From Flavobacterium channae (lineage in GTDB: Bacteria > Bacteroidota > Bacteroidia > Flavobacteriales > Flavobacteriaceae): a stretch of 64,000 nucleotides of DNA. The notes beneath the pieces are model-generated. The model saw nothing but the letters and a program-made list of their open reading frames with translations, made no database searches and had not been told where the DNA came from. The stretch's first letter is position 1. Every line of letters starts with the position of its first letter. The position numbers and the translations under genes were made by a program. Shown here piece by piece: positions 33,959 to 42,469 of this stretch. The DNA lies in NCBI RefSeq assembly GCF_021172165.1, contig NZ_CP089096.1, forward strand, positions 1,178,001 through 1,242,000, in the 5' to 3' direction.

Positions 33959-35062
33959 ATGACAGCAGAATTATTAAAAGCAAATGAGCTTCATAAAGTA
34001 GATCCAGTTTTTGGTCAAGTATCTTTTGATGGTCATGAACAAGTTGTATTTTGTCACGACAAAGATACAGGATTAAAAGCAATTATCGGAGTTCATAACA
34101 CAGTTTTAGGACCTGCTTTAGGAGGAACTAGAATGTGGAATTATACAAATGAATGGGAAGCATTGAACGATGTTTTACGTTTGTCTAGAGGAATGACTTT
34201 CAAAAACTCTATTTCTGGATTAAATTTAGGTGGAGGTAAAGCCGTAATTATTGGTGATGCTAAAACTCAAAAAACTCCTGAATTAATGCGTCGTTTCGGA
34301 CAATTTGTAGATTCTTTATCTGGAAAATATATCACTGCAGAAGATGTTGGGATGGAAACTAAAGATATGGATACTGTAAACGAAGTTACAAAACACGTAG
34401 CGGGTATTTCAGTTGAAAGAGGTGGTTCTGGTAACCCTTCTCCTGTTACTGCTTATGGTGTTTTCATGGGAATGAAAGCAGCTGCTAAATACAAATTTGG
34501 TTCTGATAACTTAGAAGGTAAAAGTGTTTTAGTACAAGGTATTGGTCACGTAGGTGAAGTTTTAGTGCAACACTTAACAGAAAGTGGTGCAATTGTTACT
34601 ATTACAGATATCAATGAAGATAGAGTTCACCAAGTAGGAGCTAAATACGGAGCTAAAATTTTTACAGGTAAAGATTTATATAGTGCTGATGTAGATATTT
34701 ATGCACCTTGTGCTTTAGGAGCAACAATTAATGATGTAACTATCGATAACATCAAAGCTTCAATTATTGCTGGTGCTGCTAATAACCAATTAGCAAACGA
34801 GGCAATACATGGAAAAATCTTAAAAGAAAAAGGAATTTTATATGCTCCTGATTTCTTAATTAATGCTGGAGGTGTTATTAATGTATATTCTGAATTGGTA
34901 AAATGGACTAATGCTCAGGTTATGGAGAAAACAGAAAACATCTATAACACAGCTTTAGAAATTTTCAAATTTGCTGATGACAATAATATCACAACACATC
35001 AAGCAGCTTTTTCTATGGCTCAAAAACGTATTGATGATGCAAAAAATGAATTAAAGAAGTAA
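33959..35062 (+). CDS. Leu/Val/Phe-type amino acid dehydrogenase (ELFV family)
   Basis: 367 residues from the ATG at 33959 (MTAELLKANELHKVDP); a TTG ten codons upstream is open but less likely. NAD-dependent oxidative deamination of branched-chain or related amino acids. Seen: GGTRMWNYTNEWEAL, the catalytic Lys in GLNLGGGKAVIIGD, the dinucleotide fold VQGIGHVGEVLVQHL, and GAANNQLA. The length (about 365) and GGG-KAV motif favour leucine/valine dehydrogenase over hexameric glutamate dehydrogenase (about 450). It stands alone after a 190-base AT-rich gap where I see no further gene. Confidence 0.9.
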   Translation: MTAELLKANELHKVDPVFGQVSFDGHEQVVFCHDKDTGLKAIIGVHNTVLGPALGGTRMWNYTNEWEALNDVLRLSRGMTFKNSISGLNLGGGKAVIIGDAKTQKTPELMRRFGQFVDSLSGKYITAEDVGMETKDMDTVNEVTKHVAGISVERGGSGNPSPVTAYGVFMGMKAAAKYKFGSDNLEGKSVLVQGIGHVGEVLVQHLTESGAIVTITDINEDRVHQVGAKYGAKIFTGKDLYSADVDIYAPCALGATINDVTIDNIKASIIAGAANNQLANEAIHGKILKEKGILYAPDFLINAGGVINVYSELVKWTNAQVMEKTENIYNTALEIFKFADDNNITTHQAAFSMAQKRIDDAKNELKK

Positions 35063-35081
35063 TTCATTTTAAATAATATTG

Positions 35082-35117
35082 TATTTTTGCAGAGCGAAAG
35101 AGTTATTCTTTCGCTCT
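35082..35117 (+). promoter_or_regulatory. Promoter -7 element and 10-bp hairpin in the nusB leader
   Basis: TATTTTTG (35082-35089) is followed directly by a perfect 10-base stem, AGAGCGAAAG (35091-35100) and CTTTCGCTCT (35108-35117), loop of seven. Only a short pyrimidine tract (CTT) follows, so it is a poor terminator; it would form the 5' end of the nusB transcript, or act for the dehydrogenase upstream. Confidence 0.5.
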
Positions 35118-35144
35118 CTTAATTTTATAAAGTTCTTAATTAGT

Positions 35145-36086
35145 ATGTTAAACAGAAGACATATCCGTGTAAAAGTGATGCAAAGTATTTATTCGATGCA
35201 TCAACATCAGTCTGATAATTTGGATAAAGAAGAAAAATTTATTTTCCAAAGTATCGAGAATACTCAAAACTTATATCTTTTATTACTTTCAGCCCTTATT
35301 GAAATAAAAAAGAAAGAAGAGGAATACATTGATTTAGCTTCAAAAAAACACTTAGCTACTAAAGAAGAACGAAATCCTAATTTAAAATTCGTAAACAATA
35401 AAATTCTTGTTTTATTAGCAGAATCAGAAGCTTTAGAAACAGCTTTAGATGATAATGATATTAATAATTGGAAATTAAACGATGATATTATTTTAAGTTT
35501 AATTGATACAATTAAAGAAAGCGAATTGTATAAGGATTATATGTCAAATGCTAAATCTAGTTTTGACGATGACAAATATTTCATTGTAAATTTATATACT
35601 GAAGTTATTGCTCCAAGTGATCGTTTGTATGATTATTTAGAAGATTATAAATTAACTTGGGTTGATGATTTACCAGGAATCAATACATTAATCGTAAAAC
35701 AGCTAAAACAATTAAAATCGGAAAGTGATACTTTAATTGTTCCTAAAGTTTACAAAGATTCAGATGATAAAGAGTTTGTGAAGAACTTGTTTAGAAAAAC
35801 GGTTTTAAACGAAGTTGAATTATCAAAAGAATATATAGATAAAACACCTAACTGGGATGTGGAGCGTATTGCAGAAATAGACACTATTATTTTAAAAATG
35901 GCTATTTGCGAATTGTTAAAATTCCCTTCAATTCCAACTAAAGTAACAATTAACGAATATTTAGAAATTGCAAAAGAGTATTCTACGCCAAAAAGTAGTA
36001 TTTTTATCAACGGAATTTTGGACAACTTGGTAAAAGAGTTTAGCCGAGATGGAAAATTAAATAAAGCGGGTAGAGGTTTATTATAA
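35145..36086 (+). CDS. nusB: Transcription antitermination factor NusB
   Basis: 313 residues from the ATG at 35145 (MLNRRHIRVKVMQSIYS); an upstream TTG at 35079 lies in the promoter and gives a non-homologous extension. NusB binds boxA RNA with NusE (S10) for rRNA antitermination. It is about twice the E. coli length: N-terminal helix pair RRHIRVKVMQSIYSMHQ, a Bacteroidota-type insert of acidic helices, then the conserved C-terminal part PNWDVERIAEIDTIILKMAICELL, PTKVTINEYLEIAKEYSTPKSS, FINGILDNL. Followed 13 bases later by a DUF1573 gene and then yajC. Confidence 0.93.
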   Translation: MLNRRHIRVKVMQSIYSMHQHQSDNLDKEEKFIFQSIENTQNLYLLLLSALIEIKKKEEEYIDLASKKHLATKEERNPNLKFVNNKILVLLAESEALETALDDNDINNWKLNDDIILSLIDTIKESELYKDYMSNAKSSFDDDKYFIVNLYTEVIAPSDRLYDYLEDYKLTWVDDLPGINTLIVKQLKQLKSESDTLIVPKVYKDSDDKEFVKNLFRKTVLNEVELSKEYIDKTPNWDVERIAEIDTIILKMAICELLKFPSIPTKVTINEYLEIAKEYSTPKSSIFINGILDNLVKEFSRDGKLNKAGRGLL

Positions 36087-36099
36087 AATTTTTAAAAAT

Positions 36100-36558
36100 A
36101 TGATAAGAAAGTCAGTTGGGTTATTAACCCTTTCATTAATGGTATTAGCAACAGCTTGTAAACAAGAAAGTGCAGCAGACAAAATTACAGATGCTGATAT
36201 GAAAGCTATTCAAGAAGCTAATGCAATTGCAGGTAAAGTTGCAAAAATAGAGTTAGATAAAGAAGTTCATGATTTTGGAACTATTAAAGAAGGTGATATT
36301 GTAGAAACCGAATTTATTGTGAAAAATGTTGGTGATTCTGATTTATTAATTCATGATGCAAAAGGAAGTTGCGGTTGTACAGTTCCATTGCCTCCAAAAG
36401 AACCAATTAAGTCAGGTGATTCTGCACCAATAAAAGTATCTTTTGATTCAAAAAACAAGCCAGGGCAGCAAGAAAAAACAGTTACTTTAACTACTAATAC
36501 TGCTAATGGACACGAGACGTTTAAGATTAAAGCCAATGTAACACCAGCTGCTAAATAG
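36100..36558 (+). CDS. DUF1573 lipoprotein
   Basis: 152 residues. Signal peptide with lipobox (VLATAC, Cys at residue 20). Residues 55-150 are an immunoglobulin-like DUF1573 domain with the signature HDFGTIKEGDIVETEFIVKN, GSCGCTVP and PIKVSFDSKNKPGQQEKTV. Exported, probably anchored to a membrane; biochemical function not known. The nusB-DUF1573-yajC order is common in Bacteroidota. Confidence 0.93.
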   Translation: MIRKSVGLLTLSLMVLATACKQESAADKITDADMKAIQEANAIAGKVAKIELDKEVHDFGTIKEGDIVETEFIVKNVGDSDLLIHDAKGSCGCTVPLPPKEPIKSGDSAPIKVSFDSKNKPGQQEKTVTLTTNTANGHETFKIKANVTPAAK

Positions 36559-36577
36559 TAGCTAAATAAATATAGAT

Positions 36578-36847
36578 ATGAATCCAAGTTTAGCAATACA
36601 AGTTGTATTAATGATTGCCGTGTTTTATTTTTTATTAATAAGACCACAACAACAAAGAGCCAAAAAAGAAAAAGCATTTGAAACCGGATTAAAAGTTGGG
36701 GATAGAATTATCACAAAAGCTGGAATTCATGGTAAGATTGCAGAAATGAATGAGGACACAATTGTTGTAGAGACTATGGCAGGAAAAATTAAAATGGAAA
36801 AATCTGCTATTTCAATGGAAATGAGTGCTAAATTAGCTGCAAAATAA
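36578..36847 (+). CDS. yajC: Preprotein translocase subunit YajC
   Basis: 89 residues. One N-terminal transmembrane helix (residues 5-22, ending FLLIRPQQQRAKKE) and a small cytoplasmic domain with GLKVGDRIITKAGIHGKIAEM, the YajC signature. Accessory partner of SecDF at the Sec translocon. 19 bases after the DUF1573 gene, followed by a terminator. Confidence 0.96.
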   Translation: MNPSLAIQVVLMIAVFYFLLIRPQQQRAKKEKAFETGLKVGDRIITKAGIHGKIAEMNEDTIVVETMAGKIKMEKSAISMEMSAKLAAK

Positions 36848-36863
36848 GATTTTAAAATTATTT

Positions 36864-36901
36864 AAAAAGCCGAATTTCTTTAATGAAATTCGGCTTTTTT
36901 A
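36864..36901. terminator. Bidirectional intrinsic terminator
   Basis: Perfect 14-base inverted repeat, core AGCCGAATTT/AAATTCGGCT (36864-36877 with 36886-36899), between convergent yajC and the YdeI-like gene. Confidence 0.93.
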
Positions 36902-36909
36902 TTTAATAA

Positions 36910-37485
36910 CTATCGGTATTTATCATTTAATCCTTTACCTTCTAATATCAACGGGAGAATTTTTTCTAATCGAGCTATTTGCGTTTTCTCTTGCTTTGCA
37001 GAATTAATGTGCTCTATGAATTCTCTTTGTTTATAGGGTGTAAACGAATTGAATTTTTCTTTTAGCATTGAATTTTTATCTAACTCTACTTCAAGAATAG
37101 TTGGAATAATAGTCTCTTTCTTTTCTTTAGGAATAAACAAACCTTTGTCTTCAATTTCTATTGCTTCATTAATATAAGATAAAATCAATTTCTCATCTAT
37201 CTCATTAATAGAATTAAATCGCATTTGGCGCAATGATTTTGTATTTTCTTCATTGGCATTGATAAGCAATTTTTTTTCATCTTTAAGGAAAACACCATTA
37301 TAAAACCAAATTCCGAAATAGGATTTAAAACCACCCAATCCTACAACATTTTTATTATTGTAGGTATAAACAGGACCACCCCATTTTACAGTTTTAATTA
37401 AAGGTGTTTTTCGAATAATTGCATGTAATTTATCCAATTCTTCACTCCATTGATTGGTTTTATTCCATTTATTTTCTTTTTCCAT
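36910..37485 (-). CDS. YdeI/OmpD-associated family protein (DUF1801 plus OmdA)
   Basis: 191 residues. Residues 10-110 show the DUF1801 fold (LHAIIRKTPLIKTVKWGGPVY, YFGIWFYNGVFLKD), residues 130-191 the OmdA segment (FNSFTPYKQREFIEHINSAKQEKTQIARLEKIL). Cytoplasmic. Members are sometimes named bacteriocin-protection proteins, but the mechanism is unknown. Monocistronic, divergent from nothing close; 31 bases before it lies the M28 peptidase stop. Confidence 0.88.
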   Translation of the reverse strand: MEKENKWNKTNQWSEELDKLHAIIRKTPLIKTVKWGGPVYTYNNKNVVGLGGFKSYFGIWFYNGVFLKDEKKLLINANEENTKSLRQMRFNSINEIDEKLILSYINEAIEIEDKGLFIPKEKKETIIPTILEVELDKNSMLKEKFNSFTPYKQREFIEHINSAKQEKTQIARLEKILPLILEGKGLNDKYR

Positions 37486-37516
37486 TCATGTTAAGATTTG
37501 AGAAAATATAATAATT

Positions 37517-39757
37517 TTAAAATTTTACTTTTACCGTAATAGGTTTTCCTTCGCGCATGATAATAACATCTTTTTCGTCTCCAGCATTTAATTGCGCTAA
37601 ACAGTCCATGTAGCTATAAACTTCTTTTATTTCGCAATCACCAATTTTAACTAGAATGTCTCCAGCTAAAATTCCTGCAGTATGAGCAGGTCGATTATCA
37701 GTAACACCATCGATGTGTAAACCATCTCCATGATCGGTATAATCTGGCATGATTCCTAATGTAACTTTGTATTTAGGGACAATTTTTTCTGAATTCATGG
37801 CAGTTTTAGTAAATTCAATTTTATCAAGTTTTTCAATATCTGAACTTACTCTAAATACATAATCAACAATGTTTCTTACACCATAATAGTTGATTTTATC
37901 TTCATCATCACTAGGTTTGTGATAGTCGTTATGTGTTCCTGTAAAGAAATACAAAACCGGAATATCTTTTAGGTAAAAAGAAGTGTGATCAGATGGACCT
38001 TGACCAGCATTGTCCAAAGTTACATTGAATCCAGCTGGTTTGTTTTTGGTTACAATGTTTGAAAATTCTGGAGCAGTTCCAACACCACCTACAACTAAAC
38101 TTTTATCTTTATCTAAACGTCCAATCATGTCCATGTTAATCATTGTAACTACATTTGGATACAATGATTTTAAAGTTTCTGCCATATGTTTTGATCCAAT
38201 TAAACCATCTTCCTCTCCTGAAAATAAAGCAAAAATGTAATTGGCATTTTCTTTGGTTTTATTAGTAGATAACATTCGAGCTAATTCTAATACTCCAGCA
38301 ACTCCTGAAGAATTGTCATCTGCTCCGTTATGAATTTCTCCATGAGAATTAGGTTTTGTAGAATGATTGTGTTCGTTTAACCCTAAATGATCGTAATGCG
38401 CTCCAATTACTATTGTCTTAGAAGCTTTATTGTCTAAAAAGGCAATTACATTGGTTCCATTATTTGCTTTATCACCAGAACCATCTGTTGCATGTGGGTT
38501 TAATTTTACTTTATAATTGAATTTTTGGAAATAAGTATTATTAGCATAAGGTTTTAATCCTAAAGTTTTGAATTCTTTTGCAATATATTCAGCTGCTTTT
38601 TTCTCTCCTTCCGAACCCGTTAAACGTCCTTGTAATTCATCAGAAGCTAAATAGCTAATATGTTTTTTTAATGATTTTGGTTGAGCAATTTCAGTAACAT
38701 CACCTTCAACCCAATCGGCTATAAAAACATTAGTTTCTCTTGGTTTGCTTTGCATTCTATTGCTCGAGAAAACTAGTTTTTTTCCATCAGGTGAAAACAT
38801 TGGAAACGCATTGAATTCGCTTTCCCATGTAATTTGCTGTAAGTTTTCTCCATTAATATCAATCATAAACAATTGAAAATCGTAACCACGAGTAGAATGA
38901 TGATTTGAAGAAAAGATAATTTTTTTATCAGAAGGGTGGAAGTAAGGCGCCCAATTTGCCTTTCCAAGACTTGTAATTTGTTTTAAATCGGAACCATCTA
39001 TGTTACAAGTGTAGATTTCCATTTCAGAAGGCGCTACTAAGTTTTGCGCTAATAAATCTTTATATTCTTTAATCGCTTCTGCTGTTTTTGGTCGAGATGA
39101 ACGGAATACAATTTTCTTACTATCATGCGAAAAGAAGCAACCACCATCATATCCTAATCCGAATGTGATTTGCTTTAAATTACTTCCATCGATATCCATA
39201 GTGTAGATTTCTAAATCGCCACTTCTAATGCTGGTAAACGCTATTTTTTTTCCATCAGGTGAAACTACTGCTTCAGCATCATATCCTGGAGTATTGGTTA
39301 ATTGCTTTTTGATATTTCCGTTTAAATCGGCTATATAAATATCATATTCCGGATAAATTGCCCAAAGATATTTTCCTTCAATTGGTTTTGGTGGAGGAGG
39401 ACAAGAGTGGTCAGCAGCATGTGTTGATGCATAAAGAATATGTTTGCCGTCTGGCATATAAAAAGAACAAGTAGTCCTTCCTTTTCCAGTAGAAACTAAC
39501 TTTAAACTTTTTTCGTTGAATTCTTGTGCTTTTAAATCTAACATAAAAATTTGGTCACAAGAAACACCGAAGGCTTTATTGGTTACTTGAAGTGTTAGTT
39601 TATCTCCTTTCGGACTAAAATAAGCTTCTGCATTATCGCCTCCAAAGGTTAATTGTTTAATGTTTTTTAAATGTTTTTCTTGTGAAAATGAAATAAGAGT
39701 AAAACTAAAAGTGAAAGCAAGAGTAAGCGCTTTCTTAAAATTTATAGTTTGTGACAT
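37517..39757 (-). CDS. Secreted M28 zinc aminopeptidase with PD40 propeller and PDZ domain
   Basis: 746 residues. Signal peptide (residues 1-25, LISFSQ). N-terminal half contains WD40-like PD40 repeats (FSPKGDKLTL, VSPDGKKIAFTSIR, FSPDGKKLVFSSNR). Residues about 365-620 are an M28 peptidase with metal ligands in GAHYDHLG, GADDNSSGVAG, SGEEDGLIGS, MDMIGRL and THNDYHKPSDD. A C-terminal PDZ domain (residues 655-746, GILAGDILVKIGDCEI) follows. Probably periplasmic or surface peptide degradation. The propeller plus peptidase plus PDZ arrangement is common in Bacteroidota. Complete, with all zinc ligands. Confidence 0.93.
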   Translation of the reverse strand: MSQTINFKKALTLAFTFSFTLISFSQEKHLKNIKQLTFGGDNAEAYFSPKGDKLTLQVTNKAFGVSCDQIFMLDLKAQEFNEKSLKLVSTGKGRTTCSFYMPDGKHILYASTHAADHSCPPPPKPIEGKYLWAIYPEYDIYIADLNGNIKKQLTNTPGYDAEAVVSPDGKKIAFTSIRSGDLEIYTMDIDGSNLKQITFGLGYDGGCFFSHDSKKIVFRSSRPKTAEAIKEYKDLLAQNLVAPSEMEIYTCNIDGSDLKQITSLGKANWAPYFHPSDKKIIFSSNHHSTRGYDFQLFMIDINGENLQQITWESEFNAFPMFSPDGKKLVFSSNRMQSKPRETNVFIADWVEGDVTEIAQPKSLKKHISYLASDELQGRLTGSEGEKKAAEYIAKEFKTLGLKPYANNTYFQKFNYKVKLNPHATDGSGDKANNGTNVIAFLDNKASKTIVIGAHYDHLGLNEHNHSTKPNSHGEIHNGADDNSSGVAGVLELARMLSTNKTKENANYIFALFSGEEDGLIGSKHMAETLKSLYPNVVTMINMDMIGRLDKDKSLVVGGVGTAPEFSNIVTKNKPAGFNVTLDNAGQGPSDHTSFYLKDIPVLYFFTGTHNDYHKPSDDEDKINYYGVRNIVDYVFRVSSDIEKLDKIEFTKTAMNSEKIVPKYKVTLGIMPDYTDHGDGLHIDGVTDNRPAHTAGILAGDILVKIGDCEIKEVYSYMDCLAQLNAGDEKDVIIMREGKPITVKVKF

Positions 39758-39803
39758 ACTAATGATTTGATTTTAAGTATATATGATTGAAATACGAATA
39801 TAC

Positions 39804-39834
39804 AAAAAAAGACAAGCTGATTAAACTTGTCTTT
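39804..39834 (-). terminator. Intrinsic terminator, minus strand
   Basis: Stem AAAGACAAG (39808-39816) / CTTGTCTTT (39826-39834), with seven T's following on the minus strand (39804-39810 as A's). Ends transcription from the hypothetical gene at 39976-40431, upstream of the M28 peptidase. Confidence 0.7.
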
Positions 39835-39854
39835 AATAATACTTGTCGTTCTGA

Positions 39855-39958
39855 CGCTACAATCGGTTTAAGGGTTACGAAGCAGAGTATTTTCTGCTAA
39901 ACGAAAATAGTGTTTAAAAAAGATAATTCCACTAAATCCGTAAATTGCTTGTAACAGC
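39855..39958. repeat. Imperfect inverted repeat, cassette-junction-like
   Basis: CGCTACAATCGGTTTAAGGG (39855-39874) partly pairs with the segment 39929-39958, whose reverse complement carries TTACAA ... CGGATTTAGTGG. Between them is a small hairpin AGCAGA/TCTGCT (39881-39898). The layout resembles the long imperfect palindromes at the 3' end of integron-type gene cassettes; strict GTTRRRY core sites are not evident. Confidence 0.3.
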
Positions 39959-39975
39959 TCTGATAGCTTCTGTAT

Positions 39976-40431
39976 TTATTGCGTCAATTTTATTATCTTT
40001 TCTATTTTTTCGCTTGTTATGTCAAAAGCTACGGTTTTAGTCTTATGAATTGGACTGTCATAACCATAAATAGTTGTTTTGTCAAAGGAACGAATGTCAA
40101 GAACTCTAAATGTCTTGGCGAATATTTTAAGTTCCATTGTCTTTGTGTCAACTACTCCAATTTGTTGAATTGTTCCTTTCAAAAATTTTCTTGTCCAGAT
40201 AGGGATTGCAAACAATTGTCCGTCTGTCTCCCAAGCTGGAGGTCCGCCACACCAATCATTTATTTTAATTTTTCTTTCGTTGCCTGTTTCTATGAAACAT
40301 TGTCCACCGATTGGTGCTCCCATCGCAATTTCATTTAGGTTGTAATAAATAACTTTATGAAAATTGTCTATCGAAGCAAGTTTCTTGTCAGTATTTTGAA
40401 AGTCCCAAGGATTTGGATAAGTGTCTATCAT
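39976..40431 (-). CDS. Hypothetical protein, codon use unlike neighbours
   Basis: 151 residues, no family recognised and no signal peptide or membrane segment. Visible features: Trp-containing motifs (INDWCGGPPAWETDGQLFAI, PIWTRKF), two cysteines, mostly beta-strand pattern. Codon choice differs from surrounding genes: Asp is nearly always GAC and Thr nearly always ACA or ACT, while flanking genes prefer GAT. It stands alone between pepT and the M28 peptidase, with AGCGGCTAACTA-type sequence upstream and an imperfect inverted repeat downstream, suggesting acquisition as a small mobile unit. It could be a stand-alone enzyme inhibitor or immunity protein, but there is no evidence for a specific role. 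Confidence 0.7.
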   Translation of the reverse strand: MIDTYPNPWDFQNTDKKLASIDNFHKVIYYNLNEIAMGAPIGGQCFIETGNERKIKINDWCGGPPAWETDGQLFAIPIWTRKFLKGTIQQIGVVDTKTMELKIFAKTFRVLDIRSFDKTTIYGYDSPIHKTKTVAFDITSEKIEKIIKLTQ

Positions 40432-40475
40432 TTTAGTGTTTTCTGAATATAGCGGCTAACTACTTTATAAAAGTT

Positions 40476-41720
40476 TTATTTTTTATTTGAAGCAGTTATT
40501 TCAGCAATTTTCACAATGACTTCAGTTGCTTTTACCATACTTTCTACCGGAACATATTCGTATTTACCATGGAAATTATGTCCGCCAGCAAAAATGTTTG
40601 GACATGGTAAACCTTTGTAAGATAATTGACAACCATCAGTTCCTCCTCTAATAGGTTTTATGATTGGTTTTATTCCCAATTCGTTCATTGCTTTTTCAGC
40701 AATTTCAACAATATGAAAAACAGGTTTTACTTTTTCTTTCATATTGTAATATTGGTCTTTCACTTCAGCAACTACAATTTCATCACCAAATTGTTTTTTC
40801 CATTTTTTGTTGAATTTGTTTGCCAATTCATGAATGAACTCTTTGCGTTCTTTGAATTTTTTAGCACTATGATCTCTGATGATTAATTCAACAACTGTTT
40901 CTTCAATGCTTCCTGAAATTCCTACTACGTGGAAAAATCCTTCGTATCCTTTAGTTTTTTCAGGAATTTCGTTTTTAGGTAATTTCGAAATAAATTGATT
41001 TGCTAAAAGCATCGAGTTTATCATTTTTCCTTTTGCGTAACCTGGATGAACACTTTTTCCTTTGAAAATAATTTTAGCTCCAGCAGCATTAAAGTTTTCG
41101 TATTCTAATTCACCAATTTGACTTCCGTCCATGGTATAAGCCCATTCGCAACCAAATTTCTCAACATCAAATTTATGAGCGCCACGACCAATTTCTTCAT
41201 CAGGTGTAAATCCTACACGGATTTTTCCGTGCTTAATTTCAGGATGTTGAATTAAGTACTCCATAGCCGACATAATTTCTGTAATTCCGGCTTTATCATC
41301 AGCACCTAAAAGTGTTGTGCCATCAGTAGTAATTAACGTTTGCCCTTTGTATTGTAATAAGTCTTTAAAATAGCTTGGCGATAAAACAATGTTTTGTTTT
41401 TTATTTAAAACGATATCACCACCATCATAATTTTTTACAATTTGAGGTTTTACATTAGCTCCAGTAAAATCAGGAGTTGTGTCGTAATGTGAAACAAATC
41501 CGATAGTAGGAACTTCGTGTTTTACATTACTTTCAAGAGTTGCCATAACGTAACCATTTTTATCAATAGTTACATCTGTCATCCCCATTGCTTTTAGTTC
41601 TTTAACTAATAAATTAGCAAGGTCCAATTGTTTTTTTGTACTTGGAGTTGTGTCAGAATTTGGATCTGATTCAGTGTCTATAGTAACGTAGCTTATAAAG
41701 CGATCGATAATGTGTTGCAT
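40476..41720 (-). CDS. pepT: Peptidase T (tripeptide aminopeptidase)
   Basis: 414 residues, the normal length. Zinc M20 peptidase removing the N-terminal residue of tripeptides in the cytoplasm. Seen: [20 protein letters not shown] (first His ligand), [16 protein letters not shown] (Asp ligand and following region), [15 protein letters not shown] (catalytic Glu and ligand), [36 protein letters not shown] and [13 protein letters not shown] (last His). All ligands are present. A TATATTTG element is 17 bases upstream of the ATG. Confidence 0.97.
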   Translation of the reverse strand: MQHIIDRFISYVTIDTESDPNSDTTPSTKKQLDLANLLVKELKAMGMTDVTIDKNGYVMATLESNVKHEVPTIGFVSHYDTTPDFTGANVKPQIVKNYDGGDIVLNKKQNIVLSPSYFKDLLQYKGQTLITTDGTTLLGADDKAGITEIMSAMEYLIQHPEIKHGKIRVGFTPDEEIGRGAHKFDVEKFGCEWAYTMDGSQIGELEYENFNAAGAKIIFKGKSVHPGYAKGKMINSMLLANQFISKLPKNEIPEKTKGYEGFFHVVGISGSIEETVVELIIRDHSAKKFKERKEFIHELANKFNKKWKKQFGDEIVVAEVKDQYYNMKEKVKPVFHIVEIAEKAMNELGIKPIIKPIRGGTDGCQLSYKGLPCPNIFAGGHNFHGKYEYVPVESMVKATEVIVKIAEITASNKK

Positions 41721-41736
41721 GTATATATAATTTATA

Positions 41737-41744
41737 CAAATATA
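41737..41744 (-). promoter_or_regulatory. Promoter -7 element (TATATTTG) of pepT
   Basis: Matches TAnnTTTG on the minus strand, about 17 bases before the pepT ATG. Confidence 0.5.
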
Positions 41745-41812
41745 AGTAATGATGTACTTAAATTAAAATTCAATTAACTTTTAAAGTTGTTAATTATGTA
41801 TTTATTGTACAA

Positions 41813-41842
41813 ACAAAAAAATCCTACATTTCTGTAGGATTT
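41813..41842 (-). terminator. Intrinsic terminator of tRNA-Val
   Basis: Stem AAATCCTACA (41819-41828) / TGTAGGATTT (41833-41842), loop of four, followed on the minus strand by seven T's. Immediately 3' of the tRNA. Confidence 0.9.
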
Positions 41843-41850
41843 AATTTTTG

Positions 41851-41925
41851 TGGGCAATAAGGGATTCGAACCCCTGACCCCCTCGGTGTAAACGAGGTGC
41901 TCTGAACCAGCTGAGCTAATTGCCC
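41851..41925 (-). tRNA. tRNA-Val (anticodon TAC)
   Basis: On the minus strand the sequence folds as a complete tRNA: acceptor GGGCAAT/ATTGCCC, D-stem GCTC/GAGC, anticodon stem CCTCG/CGAGG with loop TTTACAC giving anticodon TAC (GUA codons and wobble), variable loop, and T-arm AGGGG-TTCGAAT-CCCTT. Discriminator A; the 3' CCA is not encoded. A promoter (TTG, 19 bases, TATATTTG) lies upstream and a terminator downstream, so it is a single-tRNA unit. Confidence 0.97.
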
Positions 41926-41960
41926 CAATAAAGTGCTTTACTATTTCTGTATTGCGAGTG

Positions 41961-41990
41961 CAAATATACAAGGAATATTTGTTTCTGCAA
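41961..41990 (-). promoter_or_regulatory. Bacteroidota-type promoter of tRNA-Val
   Basis: Minus strand: TTG (41988-41990), 19-base spacer, TATATTTG (41961-41968). Both elements and spacing fit the TTG-N17-23-TAnnTTTG consensus; transcription would start about 30 bases before the tRNA. Confidence 0.65.
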
Positions 41991-42008
41991 GTGTTTAAGG
42001 GAAAAAAA

Positions 42009-42395
42009 TTACTTTTTTTCTATCTTTTCTAATAGTACTTTATTTGTGTAATTTACCATAGTAATGGTAATGTCTTCATTTTTAGAAGTTTTACCTTCAA
42101 TAACGTATATTTTACCTTTTTTATAAGGTTCATTACTTTTTCCAAAATCAACATCTCCATGTTGTAAACTCATCTTGATGTCTTCTAAAGTAACCCATTT
42201 TGCATTTAATGCTTGTTGTGCAACTGAATCGATTTCCAGTGATTTACTTCTTAAATCTTTTAAAACACGACAATTTGGTAAATAACAAAATTGTACACCT
42301 TTATCATCTGCTTTTGCTTTTAAAAACCACATAACAAAAACACCTCCTAAAAATAAACCAAATAAGTAATAAGCTAATCGAAACTGAAATTTCAT
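42009..42395 (-). CDS. DUF4258 family membrane-anchored protein
   Basis: 128 residues. One N-terminal transmembrane helix or uncleaved signal (residues 8-24, YYLFGLFLGGVFVMWF), then a soluble DUF4258 domain: WVTLEDIKMSLQHGDVDFGKSNEP, KIYVIEGKTSKNEDITITMVNYTNK. DUF4258 often occurs in toxin-like folds in other contexts, but this housekeeping version in Flavobacteriaceae has no assigned function. Lies 74 bases downstream of alanine dehydrogenase with its own TAAATTTG element. Confidence 0.85.
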   Translation of the reverse strand: MKFQFRLAYYLFGLFLGGVFVMWFLKAKADDKGVQFCYLPNCRVLKDLRSKSLEIDSVAQQALNAKWVTLEDIKMSLQHGDVDFGKSNEPYKKGKIYVIEGKTSKNEDITITMVNYTNKVLLEKIEKK

Positions 42396-42411
42396 AAAAT
42401 AATAATTTGTG

Positions 42412-42419
42412 CAAATTTA
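42412..42419 (-). promoter_or_regulatory. Promoter -7 element (TAAATTTG) of the DUF4258 gene
   Basis: Matches TAnnTTTG on the minus strand, 17 bases before the ATG at 42395. Confidence 0.4.
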
Positions 42420-42469
42420 CTATAAAATCTACACATTGTTATAAAGATTTATAAGTGATTTGAAGTGTA

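Noticed and set aside
35079..35144. N-terminal extension of NusB starting at TTG 35079
   Set aside because: It overlaps the promoter element and the leader hairpin and encodes a non-homologous peptide.
41851..41925. tRNA-Val as an integration site
   Set aside because: No duplicated 3' tRNA fragment or integrase was found nearby.
41774..41971. A 65-codon minus-strand reading frame (GSNPLLPTK)
   Set aside because: It runs through tRNA-Val; the GSNPLLP peptide is the usual translation of a T-arm.
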